Shown here in pieces: positions 32,916 through 41,813 of a stretch of DNA of 64,000 nucleotides. Source of the stretch: Sideroxydans sp. (lineage in GTDB: Bacteria; Pseudomonadota; Gammaproteobacteria; Burkholderiales; Gallionellaceae); NCBI GenBank assembly GCA_028707175.1, contig JAQTUV010000003.1:372001-436000 (forward strand). Reading direction: 5' to 3'. A program made the position numbers and the translations under genes. Each line of letters opens with the position of its first letter. Within the stretch, counting starts at the first letter, position 1. The notes below the pieces were generated by a model, which was not told the DNA's origin, made no database searches, and was given only the letters and a program-made list of their open reading frames with translations.

Positions 32916-33863
32916 TCACTTCGCATCTTCACCACCTAAGGCATCAGTCAAGGAGTTGATCATCTTGCTCAATTCACCCGTCATCAAGGTAAAGTCAAGC
33001 TCAAACATCTCGTCGTCATCATTCGCAACCTTATGTGATTGTTCTTTGATGATTTCGAGAAAGTCGATACGCTTGATTTGCAGGTGTTCGTTGAGCACGA
33101 ATGAGATGCGATCATTCCATGTCATACCCAAACGCGTCACACGCTTGCCGCCCGATATGTGCCCGAGGATTTCAGCCCCTTCCAGCACATGATTCGCATA
33201 ACGTACCGTTGCTTTGTTTTCATCACTGGCACGTAGCTCTAGTTCGCGGTCAATCGTAAAGCCAGCGGGGACATTTTCTGCTGCCACCCAGTCGGTCATT
33301 GCGGCGACTGGCGACAGTTCGGTTTGCAATAGCGCAGCGGGGAAGTTGTCGACAGTCTTACCCAGAAACGCTAGAAACTCATCAGCTTTGGCTGACGAGG
33401 CTGCTTCAACAATTAGTCGTCCACTGGCTAAGTCTAGCCACGCATAAATCGTGCGCTGAACTGAGAAAGCCCTAGGCAGTAGTTCATCCGTAACGGCCTG
33501 TTTGAGATCCTTCATCGCTTTTCGACCTGGCTTAAATCCTTGCTGGGCTTCGATGTCGGCGGCGCGTTCTTTGGTAAAACGATTGATGATGCTTGCAGGT
33601 AATAGCTTTTGCTCAATACCCAGTGCGAACAATATTTGTTTGTTGGCCGAATGCACCAAGCGGTCATCACCACGGCAAGAAACCCATCCGCAACTTTGCT
33701 TATCCAAGCCACTGCATGGCATCAACGGTTTAAGTGCTAGTTTTGTTTGAAGCGTGTCCGCTGTTATTTTGAAATCGGCGGGGAGACGGTAAATGAATAT
33801 GTTCTTAAACCACATGGCAAGCCACCCAAAAAGTCGCGGATTATACTGTTCCGCAAATCTCAA
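32916..33863 (-). CDS. rdgC: Recombination-associated protein RdgC
   Basis: MWFKNIFIYRLPADFKITADTLQTKLALKPLMPCSGLDKQSCGWVSC...; internal start MWFKN likely. Confidence 0.93.
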   Translation of the reverse strand: MRFAEQYNPRLFGWLAMWFKNIFIYRLPADFKITADTLQTKLALKPLMPCSGLDKQSCGWVSCRGDDRLVHSANKQILFALGIEQKLLPASIINRFTKERAADIEAQQGFKPGRKAMKDLKQAVTDELLPRAFSVQRTIYAWLDLASGRLIVEAASSAKADEFLAFLGKTVDNFPAALLQTELSPVAAMTDWVAAENVPAGFTIDRELELRASDENKATVRYANHVLEGAEILGHISGGKRVTRLGMTWNDRISFVLNEHLQIKRIDFLEIIKEQSHKVANDDDEMFELDFTLMTGELSKMINSLTDALGGEDAK

Positions 33864-33918
33864 TTCGCCTTCATTTTCGCTGTTACTACGTAGATAAATT
33901 TATGAATGCCACAGGTGC

Positions 33919-33953
33919 AGGGGATTGGCTCACGGCCATTGAACCAATCCCCT
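33919..33953. other. Stable inverted repeat downstream of small lipoprotein gene
   Basis: AGGGGATTGG-N15-CCAATCCCCT; no T-run on the expected side. Confidence 0.5.
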
Positions 33954-33962
33954 TCATGCAGA

Positions 33963-34304
33963 CTATTTCTTACGGTGCAGACGGAGCTTCACAAAACCCA
34001 TGTCTTGCTCAATCGTATCGGTATCCACCAAGTTATAGGTCATCGTCACAGTCGCCCCTTCTTGCTCAAGCACAACACCCACTTTGTCTTTCTCGATCTT
34101 GTAGTCTTTCACCTTAACCTCAGCAGAGTTGGTCATCCCGCCAATCGAACCACTGTTGATCATTGAGCCACTTTTAAACTCGACCAAACTGACGATCCCC
34201 ATCATCGGCTCTGATTCCCACTGTCCAATCAAAGGATTGCTTGGGCCACAAGCGGCCAGCAACAATACAACGGGTAGTGCAACCACATAGATCAATCTTT
34301 TCAT
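33963..34304 (-). CDS. Small putative lipoprotein of unknown function
   Basis: MKRLIYVVALPVVLLLAACGPSNPLIGQWESEPMMGIVSLVEF...; lipobox LLAAC, SD AAAGGAAT. Confidence 0.7.
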   Translation of the reverse strand: MKRLIYVVALPVVLLLAACGPSNPLIGQWESEPMMGIVSLVEFKSGSMINSGSIGGMTNSAEVKVKDYKIEKDKVGVVLEQEGATVTMTYNLVDTDTIEQDMGFVKLRLHRKK

Positions 34305-34322
34305 TTTCGATTCCTTTTTTTC

Positions 34323-34385
34323 ATGATCCGCTAATTAAATATCCCTTGTGAGTAGCGGAAACTCATTCAGGTAGAAATGAAACGG
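34323..34385 (-). promoter_or_regulatory. Conserved upstream hairpin/promoter-like element, copy A
   Basis: Minus strand: CCGTTTCATTTCTACCTGAATGAGTTTCCGCTACTCACAAGGGATATTTAATTAGCGGATCA; CCGCTA/TAGCGG pairing; closely similar to copy B. Confidence 0.55.
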
Positions 34386-34454
34386 ATTGCCATCCCAGAT
34401 TTTTAAATATTCCTTAAAATTTTAACGATCAACATCGAATCAGAATTTACATTC

Positions 34455-34901
34455 TCAAGTCCCTGTGACCGCATATTGCTCCAAAACCTTAAGCATCTTG
34501 GCCAAGCCCTGATCCGTTTCTTCGTACGGGTAGTCAAAGAGGTCGATTTTAAGCCAGCGAGATTCCTGTCCGGGATGCACATACTGTTCGAAGTCGTCGA
34601 CCAAGCATACGTCCTGCGGATCAACATTTGGAATGAACTTGAGGTCTTTCGTTTCCCCATGCCATGCAATGTATTCGATGGAGGCAAACCATGCAGGCGC
34701 TACGCCTTCTTCAACCAATAGCGTTGCGATCTGGCGAAACCGCCCCTCTTTCACGGTGGTGAACATGACAACGCGAGGGAATAGTTGAGCGCACCGAGAC
34801 AGAAATTCAAACAGACCCGGCCGAGGAATCTGACTCATGGCGTTCGATATCAACGTTCCTTCAAGATCGAGTGCAAGAACGTTGGCTTTAGTGTTGTTCA
34901 T
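34455..34901 (-). CDS. HAD-like phosphatase superfamily protein
   Basis: VLALDLEGTLISNAM...VVMFTTVKEGRFRQIATLL...VCLVDDFEQYVHPGQESRWLKIDLF; DxxGT and C-terminal D motifs. Confidence 0.6.
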   Translation of the reverse strand: MNNTKANVLALDLEGTLISNAMSQIPRPGLFEFLSRCAQLFPRVVMFTTVKEGRFRQIATLLVEEGVAPAWFASIEYIAWHGETKDLKFIPNVDPQDVCLVDDFEQYVHPGQESRWLKIDLFDYPYEETDQGLAKMLKVLEQYAVTGT

Positions 34902-34916
34902 GGCTACTCCTTTCAG

Positions 34917-35411
34917 TTAAAGACCACCACCATGCTTACTGCTACCGCTCAAGGGGAGTGCCTCACCTTTAACGATGCCTTTCTCGATACTGATTAATAG
35001 TTCGTTATCGTAGTTACTGCCATAGCCCATATGAACATAATTCACGATGTCTCCCTGCCCACAACGTAAGACACCACTGAACCAGTCCGCAAAGATCGGC
35101 AAAGTTTTCCCTGGAAAAATCTCTTCAAGAGTCGGCGTATTCGCCATATTCCCCAATGCTTCCCACACCCCCCTCTCCTCGTCGCTCATATTGACATGCC
35201 ATCTACGCCCCACCTCTACGTCTAACCCAACGAGATAGAGCTGGCCATCCGCAATCTCCCACTCGCCGATGTATCCTCTCCAACAATTAGATCTCATCCA
35301 AGGGAAAGTAGGCTTCATACCATTCGCCTCGAAATATGCCGCCAATGGCTCTGAACAAAGCTTGACCAACTTGCCTTCATGTCTAAATCGTTCTGGTATC
35401 TGTGCAGTCAT
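34917..35411 (-). CDS. Conserved-looking hypothetical protein
   Basis: MTAQIPERFRHEGKLVKLCSEPLAAYFEANGMKPTFPWMRSNCWRGYIGEWEI...; start moved to 35411 because the upstream part of the ORF overlaps a terminator-like hairpin. Confidence 0.55.
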   Translation of the reverse strand: MTAQIPERFRHEGKLVKLCSEPLAAYFEANGMKPTFPWMRSNCWRGYIGEWEIADGQLYLVGLDVEVGRRWHVNMSDEERGVWEALGNMANTPTLEEIFPGKTLPIFADWFSGVLRCGQGDIVNYVHMGYGSNYDNELLISIEKGIVKGEALPLSGSSKHGGGL

Positions 35412-35423
35412 CAACCTCTCCAA

Positions 35424-35456
35424 TGAACAGCCCATCACAAGGATGGGCTGCTTTAG
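35424..35456 (-). terminator. Terminator-like hairpin between two small genes
   Basis: AACAGCCCATC-ACAAG-GATGGGCTG inverted repeat. Confidence 0.5.
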
Positions 35457-35459
35457 TTC

Positions 35460-35963
35460 TTAGATTGCAATCGCATTGGGCAGTCCACGCAAGATCTTCT
35501 CCAGATCAGCGCTGCCCTCCTTGTTCATTTTGTACATCTTCCACATCATCCAGTCGAGGTACAAAAACAGAAATCCGATGAAGACCAACATGGTCACAAC
35601 ACCCAAAATAGCAAGTGCGATCATGAAGGGCACCATCCAGATTTGAGGCTTGGTGACAGCATTGTCACAATAATATGCACGACCATCCCCTCGCTTCAGC
35701 GCCACCAACATTAGGAACTTTGAATTCTTCACACGAAGACAGTGCATCTCAACCACTTCACCCGCTTCAAATGCCGCTTCCAGAATGCCATTGATTCCGA
35801 TTGGTGCGCTGACTGCACGAATGACCGTGCCATCAGCCATCTCGATATGGCTGTATTCCTTGTAACTGACGCTCACATTGCTATTGGTTGCCTTGTTATT
35901 GCTAACGCTAGTCACACCTGCGCCCAAGAACTTGATTGTTCCTTTGAAAGTTTCAACGCTCAT
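35460..35963 (-). CDS. Hypothetical membrane protein (167 aa)
   Basis: Long hydrophobic segment MVPFMIALAILGVVTMLVFIGFLFLYLDWMMWKMY; N-terminal soluble domain. Confidence 0.6.
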   Translation of the reverse strand: MSVETFKGTIKFLGAGVTSVSNNKATNSNVSVSYKEYSHIEMADGTVIRAVSAPIGINGILEAAFEAGEVVEMHCLRVKNSKFLMLVALKRGDGRAYYCDNAVTKPQIWMVPFMIALAILGVVTMLVFIGFLFLYLDWMMWKMYKMNKEGSADLEKILRGLPNAIAI

Positions 35964-35984
35964 TTGTATTCCCCATTCTTGTTA

Positions 35985-36047
35985 ATGACCCGCTATTCGA
36001 CATTACCTTTGAGCAGCGGAAAACTCATTCAGGTAATGTAGAAACGG
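35985..36047 (-). promoter_or_regulatory. Conserved upstream hairpin/promoter-like element, copy B
   Basis: Minus strand: CCGTTTCTACATTACCTGAATGAGTTTTCCGCTGCTCAAAGGTAATGTCGAATAGCGGGTCA; CCGCT/AGCGG pairing; similar to copy A. Confidence 0.55.
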
Positions 36048-36076
36048 GAGCTAGATGGGAATTTTGAAACGAGGCG

Positions 36077-36835
36077 TTAAATTTCAATCACCAGATTGGG
36101 ATCGAATGTTGGATTCTCCGGTGGCTGCCCCAGCTTGCAATATCCACGCGGATTACAAACGACACGTGTGCCATTCAACTCATAGTCAAAACTATCGTGC
36201 GTATGACCGTGAATCCAAAGTTTGCTGTAGCCCATCAGGTTATCAAAGTCAGAAGCAAAACAGGCAGACAACAATTCCTTGCGATAACGTTCAGCGACCG
36301 AATGCGATGAAGGTAAATGATGTGTCACAACAACCGTGGCGCCATCGAATCTCTCATGCTTTAACTTGTTTTCCAACCAAGCGACATCCTCCGCATTGAT
36401 CTCGGCAGAGTCTTGCGGCATGAACGTGTTCACGCCAAAATCGATCACTCGAAAATCACGCAAACCATTCAAGCCAGCTGCATACGCCCAAGGGCGCTCA
36501 GCCTCACCGAATAATTTGAAGTCCGTCCATAACGTCGCACCTAAAAAACGCACACCATCGATCACCACCTCGCCCCGGTTGAGCACATGTACGCCATACA
36601 CCTTGGCGGCCATCTCCATCTGCTCATTCTCGATACCCATCTCAGAGCGGTAATACTCGTGATTACCCGGAACGAACACGATCTCCTTATCAGGCCAAGC
36701 CATCCTTGCCCACGCGATGCCGCGCGTGCTCAGGCAGATGTCGCCTGCCAGCACGATGACATCCGCCTCCACCGCAGCCGGCTCATAAACCGTGTACTCG
36801 ATGTGCAGATCACTAAGGATGTGTATTTTCATCAC
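36077..36835 (-). CDS. Calcineurin-like metallophosphoesterase
   Basis: MKIHILSDLHIEY, VLAGDI, VPGNHEYY, VVVTHHLPS, WIHGHTHDSFDYE. Confidence 0.88.
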   Translation of the reverse strand: MMKIHILSDLHIEYTVYEPAAVEADVIVLAGDICLSTRGIAWARMAWPDKEIVFVPGNHEYYRSEMGIENEQMEMAAKVYGVHVLNRGEVVIDGVRFLGATLWTDFKLFGEAERPWAYAAGLNGLRDFRVIDFGVNTFMPQDSAEINAEDVAWLENKLKHERFDGATVVVTHHLPSSHSVAERYRKELLSACFASDFDNLMGYSKLWIHGHTHDSFDYELNGTRVVCNPRGYCKLGQPPENPTFDPNLVIEI

Positions 36836-36868
36836 TGAGGGGTCGCTGATTTATTTGCATATTTTTCA

Positions 36869-36961
36869 GGTCGGATTCCCTGCGGGGTTCTCGTCCCCTC
36901 TGAGGGGCACCCGACAATTCATTCAGAATCAACCCTCGCTGTCGGGTTGAAACCCGACCTA
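36869..36961. repeat. Diverged/extended REP-like element
   Basis: AGGTCGG... to ...TGTCGGGTTGAAACCCGACCTAC; same arm architecture as 26456 and 29408 copies with compensating changes in the inner stem. Confidence 0.6.
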
Positions 36962-36994
36962 CAAAAGTTGGCGTGGCAATACATAAACACTTTC

Positions 36995-37765
36995 CTAATT
37001 TTCCTTTCGGTACGCGCGTCGCTCATCCAGTTCACCTGCTTTGATGATCGCGCCATTTATATCTTTGATACCACGCAGCCCAACGCCATACGCCTTGAAT
37101 CCCATCCTCTCCCATTTGGGCTGGTAGTCGAGATTGTCATGTTGGTGACCATGAAAACTTTTCAGCACACCCATACTGGTCGCCAATTCATCAATCGCCA
37201 TGAAGCCGTGCGGATGGCAGGATGGTGCTTCGTGCGTCACCAAGATGTCGGCTTCTTGCGCGGCGAGTTGGTAGTAGTCGTTACTGAATATCGTGGAGCG
37301 ATGCTTGAGCTGCTTGCCTCGCGCTTTAGCGAGTTGGCTTTGCACTGCGCTACTTGGATTACTCGCCATCGCAAGCATGCGCCCTACTTCTGAGCGCACC
37401 ATGTAGTCGTCATAGCTTTCGTAGTTTGGATAATTATCGAGCGGATTGGGCCACCAAACCTCTTGCCGAAACACCCCGCCCAGCCCCGCCACCCGCACCC
37501 CGTCGATCTCTACGACTTTGCCATGTAGGTTGCGTTGCGCCAATTTAGACTCAGTCAGGTACGCGAGATGCGCTTCGCTGTCTGCATCGTGGTTGCCGTG
37601 GATATACCAGACCTCGGTCTTACCCACGACCTTGTGCAACTCCTCATGCAATGGGCGCTGCGCTTCGATATCACCCAGCAAGATGATGGCGGCAGGACGA
37701 TGCTCGTCCACGGCACGTTCAACGTGCGCGAACTTTCCATGAACATCACCAAAAAATAGGATCAT
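36995..37765 (-). CDS. Calcineurin-like metallophosphoesterase
   Basis: MILFFGDVHGKFAHVERAVDEH, ILLGDIE, IHGNHDADSE, LVTHEAPSCHP, FHGHQHDNLDY. Confidence 0.85.
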   Translation of the reverse strand: MILFFGDVHGKFAHVERAVDEHRPAAIILLGDIEAQRPLHEELHKVVGKTEVWYIHGNHDADSEAHLAYLTESKLAQRNLHGKVVEIDGVRVAGLGGVFRQEVWWPNPLDNYPNYESYDDYMVRSEVGRMLAMASNPSSAVQSQLAKARGKQLKHRSTIFSNDYYQLAAQEADILVTHEAPSCHPHGFMAIDELATSMGVLKSFHGHQHDNLDYQPKWERMGFKAYGVGLRGIKDINGAIIKAGELDERRAYRKEN

Positions 37766-37777
37766 CTCAACCGCCCT

Positions 37778-38320
37778 CTACCAGCACGAACTATGCAACA
37801 AGCGAATCGGTTTCCCTTCCCGCTCCCCACCTGTCTCACGTAGACGCAACAACTTCGTCTGCAACTCCCGCTGCGTCGTTTCTACCCCAAGCCCTAACCA
37901 GTGATCGGTATGTACCAAAGCATCACGTCCCGATTCAGGCCAACGCTCATCGTCGTCATCAATCGCCAACCAGTTGATGATTTGGTGACGGCTAACGTAC
38001 TCAGCGATTTGCTCATAACGTGTCAGGCTACCCCAGCGATATTGCTCTTTAGCACTATGCCAAGTCGAGCCAGCGACACGTTCTTGCAATGCTTTAGGAA
38101 GATACGCCTTTACATCATCGAAGCGCTTCAAGCTCGAACACCACGATGTGCTCAGCACGATATTCACCTCAGGGAATGGCTCAAGCAAAGTGGCCAGCAA
38201 CTCTGCATGCTCGAACAATTGATGTTCAGGCCCAGCTTCCAGCACGATGCCGCGCCCGTGGTATTTATAAACCTCGGAGGGGTGAAGTACACCGTCAAAA
38301 TCTAAGAAAAGAATCGTCAT
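37778..38320 (-). CDS. HAD-domain protein (resembles HAD domains of RNA-repair-associated proteins)
   Basis: MTILFLDFDGVLHPSEVYKYHG...VNIVLSTSWCSSLKRFDDVKAYLP...INWLAIDDDDERWPES. Confidence 0.7.
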   Translation of the reverse strand: MTILFLDFDGVLHPSEVYKYHGRGIVLEAGPEHQLFEHAELLATLLEPFPEVNIVLSTSWCSSLKRFDDVKAYLPKALQERVAGSTWHSAKEQYRWGSLTRYEQIAEYVSRHQIINWLAIDDDDERWPESGRDALVHTDHWLGLGVETTQRELQTKLLRLRETGGEREGKPIRLLHSSCW

Positions 38321-38428
38321 GTCTCAACTCGCATCAACTAACCAAGCGCAAGATTGCCTTGGGTATTGATGAAACGATTAAGGCGATGAGATTTTGAAAT
38401 TGCCTGAACGATAAAGCAATTTCGATGT

Positions 38429-39490
38429 TCATCGAACGCTTGGCTCCAGCGCAGTGACTGAATCTACCAGCCCACTGGCTTGTATATTTTTGAGCACATC
38501 TTGCTCAAGATTTTCATTCACCCTCACCCGATACTGACCAAACTCCCCTGGCCCATCCACGATGCTGGCATTGAGCTGAGTGAGTAATTTGCGGATGTCG
38601 ACTGCTTTGGCATCTGGCTTGAAATACACTTCAAGATAGGCGTAGTTCACTGGAGCTTGAGGTACGGCGCGATATTCCTGAGAGTGTTCATATCTCAATT
38701 CATCCTTGGACTGCCCCCCCATCATGTTGGCGATGATGACGGTCTGCACCAACATCACACTCGCCGCTATCGCCCAACCTACATTGGTATTAAAGCGGCT
38801 GCGTTGCGGAAGTTGAACCACATTGCTAGTTGAATGCTGTTGTTCCAAGGTTTGTGCGGCAGTGCGATAAAGGGTTTGGTATTGCCTACGCGAATCTTCT
38901 GGGTGAGTGATACAGGTTCCAGAAAGTACCACTGCTCCGCTATGCGTTTTAAGTGGAGCAACGAACCCAGCACGAGCCCCCCCTCCTTCTTCGCACTCTC
39001 CATTGGCGACTTCGCGCATCGCTGCCATTCGGTCAGAAGCTAGCAGTGCTAATACTTTGCTGCCCTTGCTGATATCTACTGATACAGGATTCCATGTCTG
39101 CACCATGGCAGCGATTGGGTCGAACGGTTCATCCTTAGGTTCAAGCAATACATCTCGGTTAGACGCATAGTCAGTTTCAGGTGATACAAACCAGCCAGAC
39201 CAAACTTTCCCAACCTTGGGATGATCGAGTAACACGCACGATGGGGCTAGGTTGTTCTGCAGTCCATCAAAGCGCCATATCTGCCCTGCTTTTGGCTGGG
39301 TATCAAAGTGCGCTTCGCGAGTGGCGATGCGCTTGCGCACCTTGTCGCGGATGAAAGCGGGCATCTCACTATCGACTATATCGACAGATTCACTCGACGT
39401 CTCCGATCTGTCGGGGAAATGCAGCACACTCCCCGAACCATTTTGTAGCTTACTTGCGATCACTTCTATTGGCGGCCAGAGACTTCTCAT
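38429..39490 (-). CDS. Putative membrane anti-sigma-factor-like protein
   Basis: Single TM (VGWAIAASVMLVQTVIIANMMG) plus C-terminal domain VYFKPDAKAVDIRKLLTQLNASIVDGPGEFGQYRVRVNENL typical of anti-sigma/ZAS-type C-termini; ATGA overlap with the sigma-like gene. Confidence 0.55.
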   Translation of the reverse strand: MRSLWPPIEVIASKLQNGSGSVLHFPDRSETSSESVDIVDSEMPAFIRDKVRKRIATREAHFDTQPKAGQIWRFDGLQNNLAPSCVLLDHPKVGKVWSGWFVSPETDYASNRDVLLEPKDEPFDPIAAMVQTWNPVSVDISKGSKVLALLASDRMAAMREVANGECEEGGGARAGFVAPLKTHSGAVVLSGTCITHPEDSRRQYQTLYRTAAQTLEQQHSTSNVVQLPQRSRFNTNVGWAIAASVMLVQTVIIANMMGGQSKDELRYEHSQEYRAVPQAPVNYAYLEVYFKPDAKAVDIRKLLTQLNASIVDGPGEFGQYRVRVNENLEQDVLKNIQASGLVDSVTALEPSVR

Positions 39491-40212
39491 CTCAAGCTCC
39501 GTTTCTGTTGATGCTGATGTAACGATTCATGACACAAGATTTTTAAAGCCGAGATGACAGCAGGGTTCGGACTGAGCTCCAAACCGAGTTCTTTTGATAA
39601 CCAGCTCCCGATTTGGGTAGATTCGTAGCCATCCCCAAACTCCCCTTTCTTGCGCGTGATGCCCAGTTGATTGGCGCGATAGTGATAGGAGGGAATGCGG
39701 TATTGCTCGGCTAACTTATAGAGTGGCTCGGGTGCATCCGCACAGGCATGCAGCGCCAGATAGATGCGGCCGACATCATCCAGTTGTTCGAGGAATGCTT
39801 GGGCTTGGGTCTGCACGGCTTGATGCGTAAGTTTGTAATCCACGAATTCAGAATCTGCAGGAGAAAGTGCGTTAGCTGACTCTCCGCAGCTTCGTTCCAC
39901 CTCACTCCAATCTTCAATCAGATCGGTCGTGCGCAATCCTGCGCTGCGATACACATCGGTGAGATAGTTATTGAAGTAGCTGCACAGTTCATTCGCACCA
40001 TACGGGCAGGCGCTATTGTGTTTGGCTGGCTCAAACACCTTGAGCAGGAAGAAATCTTGGATGTAATACTCTTTCTTCTCAGGAAGTGAGTTGAGGATGT
40101 GTGGATTGCTACGTTTGAGAATACTGACGACGAACTGGTACAACTCACCCCATTCAGCTTCGGTCAGTTCATCACGGCTTTTCCAAAGCTGAAGGAGACG
40201 GTCTGTTTGCAT
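39487..40212 (-). CDS. Sigma-70-like (ECF-related) protein
   Basis: N-terminal sigma2-like helix region (EYYIQDFFLLKVFEPAKH...ELCSYFNNYLTDVYR) and C-terminal HTH-like region (EPLYKLAEQYRIPSYHYRANQLGITRKK); coupled to a TM anti-sigma-like gene. Confidence 0.5.
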   Translation of the reverse strand: MQTDRLLQLWKSRDELTEAEWGELYQFVVSILKRSNPHILNSLPEKKEYYIQDFFLLKVFEPAKHNSACPYGANELCSYFNNYLTDVYRSAGLRTTDLIEDWSEVERSCGESANALSPADSEFVDYKLTHQAVQTQAQAFLEQLDDVGRIYLALHACADAPEPLYKLAEQYRIPSYHYRANQLGITRKKGEFGDGYESTQIGSWLSKELGLELSPNPAVISALKILCHESLHQHQQKRSLR

Positions 40213-40258
40213 AGATTAGGCTGTTATTTTTTTAAGGAATATACCATAGGGAATACAC

Positions 40259-41605
40259 CTATTTGGCTGCCTGACCAATGTCCCGTTGAAAACCTTTTAG
40301 CATCCCGCTAACCGTATTCATATCAAGCTTCTCGCCTAACATCACAGACACTTCAAGCAAGTTTCGTTGTGCCGAAAGATATCCCTGATCTGCCGCCAAC
40401 TTGAAATAGCGCTGCGCCTGCGGATAGTCCGATTTGACACCGATGCCATCCATATAGATCGCACCTAAGTTGTTCTGCGCCACGGGGTAACCCTGCTTAG
40501 CAGCCGCCTTGGTCCAACTCAACATCTTGGGGTTACTGCGCGGTATGCCTCTGCCATCTTGCTGCCCTTTACCCAGTAGATACGCCCAACCTAATGTGGT
40601 TTGAGCGACAACATCACCACGCTTGGCTTTGGCTTCCAACGCGGGCAATTCGTCTAGCGTGAGATTGCGTGCATTGATCTCGATTTCGTAACCTTCACGG
40701 TTGTAATCACGCGCGGTGTGTGTCGGCTTTGCGGGTTTGCTCTCAAGCAATGAAGGTTTTGACGCAACAGCGGAAGGCGGTTGGGGGATGCTGGGGACTG
40801 GCACCAAGGCGGGTGCGCTGACGGGTTTGATTACATCGCTCGGCGGCACAAAATAAAAATCGCCCATGAGTGATGAACTCTCCCACGGAATCTGACGATC
40901 ATTGGTTTCTTTGGTGACCGCGATACGCACTTCCTTAAAAAGTTGTTCAACTGGCATGGCAGGTATCGACAACTTATCGACTAGGTGGCGGGTATAAACG
41001 CTATTCGAACCGTCACCATCTTTAGCCAATGATCCAGGCTCTGTTGAGAAAGCGATGAGTGTTCCTTTGGGGGCTCCCATCTGAGCCAGACCAACATTGC
41101 CTGAGCGTGTCACTCGTGCGAAGGGATTATTACGGCACGCATCTAACACGAGCAAATTCACCCGAGTCTTCGCACTATCCATACGCGACAGAACAAGATT
41201 GGCATCTATGCCGCGAAACTCGATGTCATCTTCATGCTGGATATCCGCATCCACTGGGATCAAGAAGTTTCTTCCTTTGATCTGCATGCCGTGACCAGCG
41301 TAGTAGAACAAACCAACCCCGCCCTCTTTGAGTAGTTTGCGGAACTCTCCGATGGATTGATGCATGCCTTCACGGTTCATGTTCTCGCGCAAGATGACTT
41401 GGAAGCCTAACTTCTCAAGCTTGGCTGCAACAGCTCTGGCATCGTTCACAGGATTGCGCAGCGCACCGTTCTGATAGTTTCCGTTGCCAATGACTAACGC
41501 CGCACGCGACTCTTCCACATTCGGGCTAGCTGCCTGAACGGTTGAAGAAACTATCGCGAAGATAACCAATAGAGTTGTGCTAAAGCGGTTCAATGTAATT
41601 CTCAT
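40259..41605 (-). CDS. Caspase-like (C14) peptidase with Sel1 repeats, secreted N-terminus
   Basis: Signal-like MRITLNRFSTTLLVIFAIVSSTVQA; AALVIGNGNYQNGALRNPVNDARAVAAKLEKLGF; FYYAGHGMQIKG (His); LLVLDACRNNPF (Cys); Sel1-like repeats. Start (about 41605) is approximate. Confidence 0.88.
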   Translation of the reverse strand: MRITLNRFSTTLLVIFAIVSSTVQAASPNVEESRAALVIGNGNYQNGALRNPVNDARAVAAKLEKLGFQVILRENMNREGMHQSIGEFRKLLKEGGVGLFYYAGHGMQIKGRNFLIPVDADIQHEDDIEFRGIDANLVLSRMDSAKTRVNLLVLDACRNNPFARVTRSGNVGLAQMGAPKGTLIAFSTEPGSLAKDGDGSNSVYTRHLVDKLSIPAMPVEQLFKEVRIAVTKETNDRQIPWESSSLMGDFYFVPPSDVIKPVSAPALVPVPSIPQPPSAVASKPSLLESKPAKPTHTARDYNREGYEIEINARNLTLDELPALEAKAKRGDVVAQTTLGWAYLLGKGQQDGRGIPRSNPKMLSWTKAAAKQGYPVAQNNLGAIYMDGIGVKSDYPQAQRYFKLAADQGYLSAQRNLLEVSVMLGEKLDMNTVSGMLKGFQRDIGQAAK

Positions 41606-41645
41606 CAGTATCGGATTTATAGCGTCCCGCAGAGTATCAAGGTCT

Positions 41646-41813
41646 TTATTGATCTGCCACAAATATCAGCTTGGCATCCAGATCATGACGTAACCACAAG
41701 AACATATCCCTTGCCGCCGCCTCGACCTTGGTCAGAGAGAAGCACTCATCGACCAATCCAGTCTGGCACTCGATGAAGGACTCCCTCTGATTCACTCTTT
41801 CGCTTTCAGACAT
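41646..41813 (-). CDS. Small ORF (55 aa) not in the supplied track
   Basis: Read by hand: MSESERVNQRESFIECQTGLVDECFSLTKVEAAARDMFLWLRHDLDAKLIFVADQ; its ATG directly follows the TAG of the AAA gene (TAGATG). Confidence 0.55.
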   Translation of the reverse strand: MSESERVNQRESFIECQTGLVDECFSLTKVEAAARDMFLWLRHDLDAKLIFVADQ

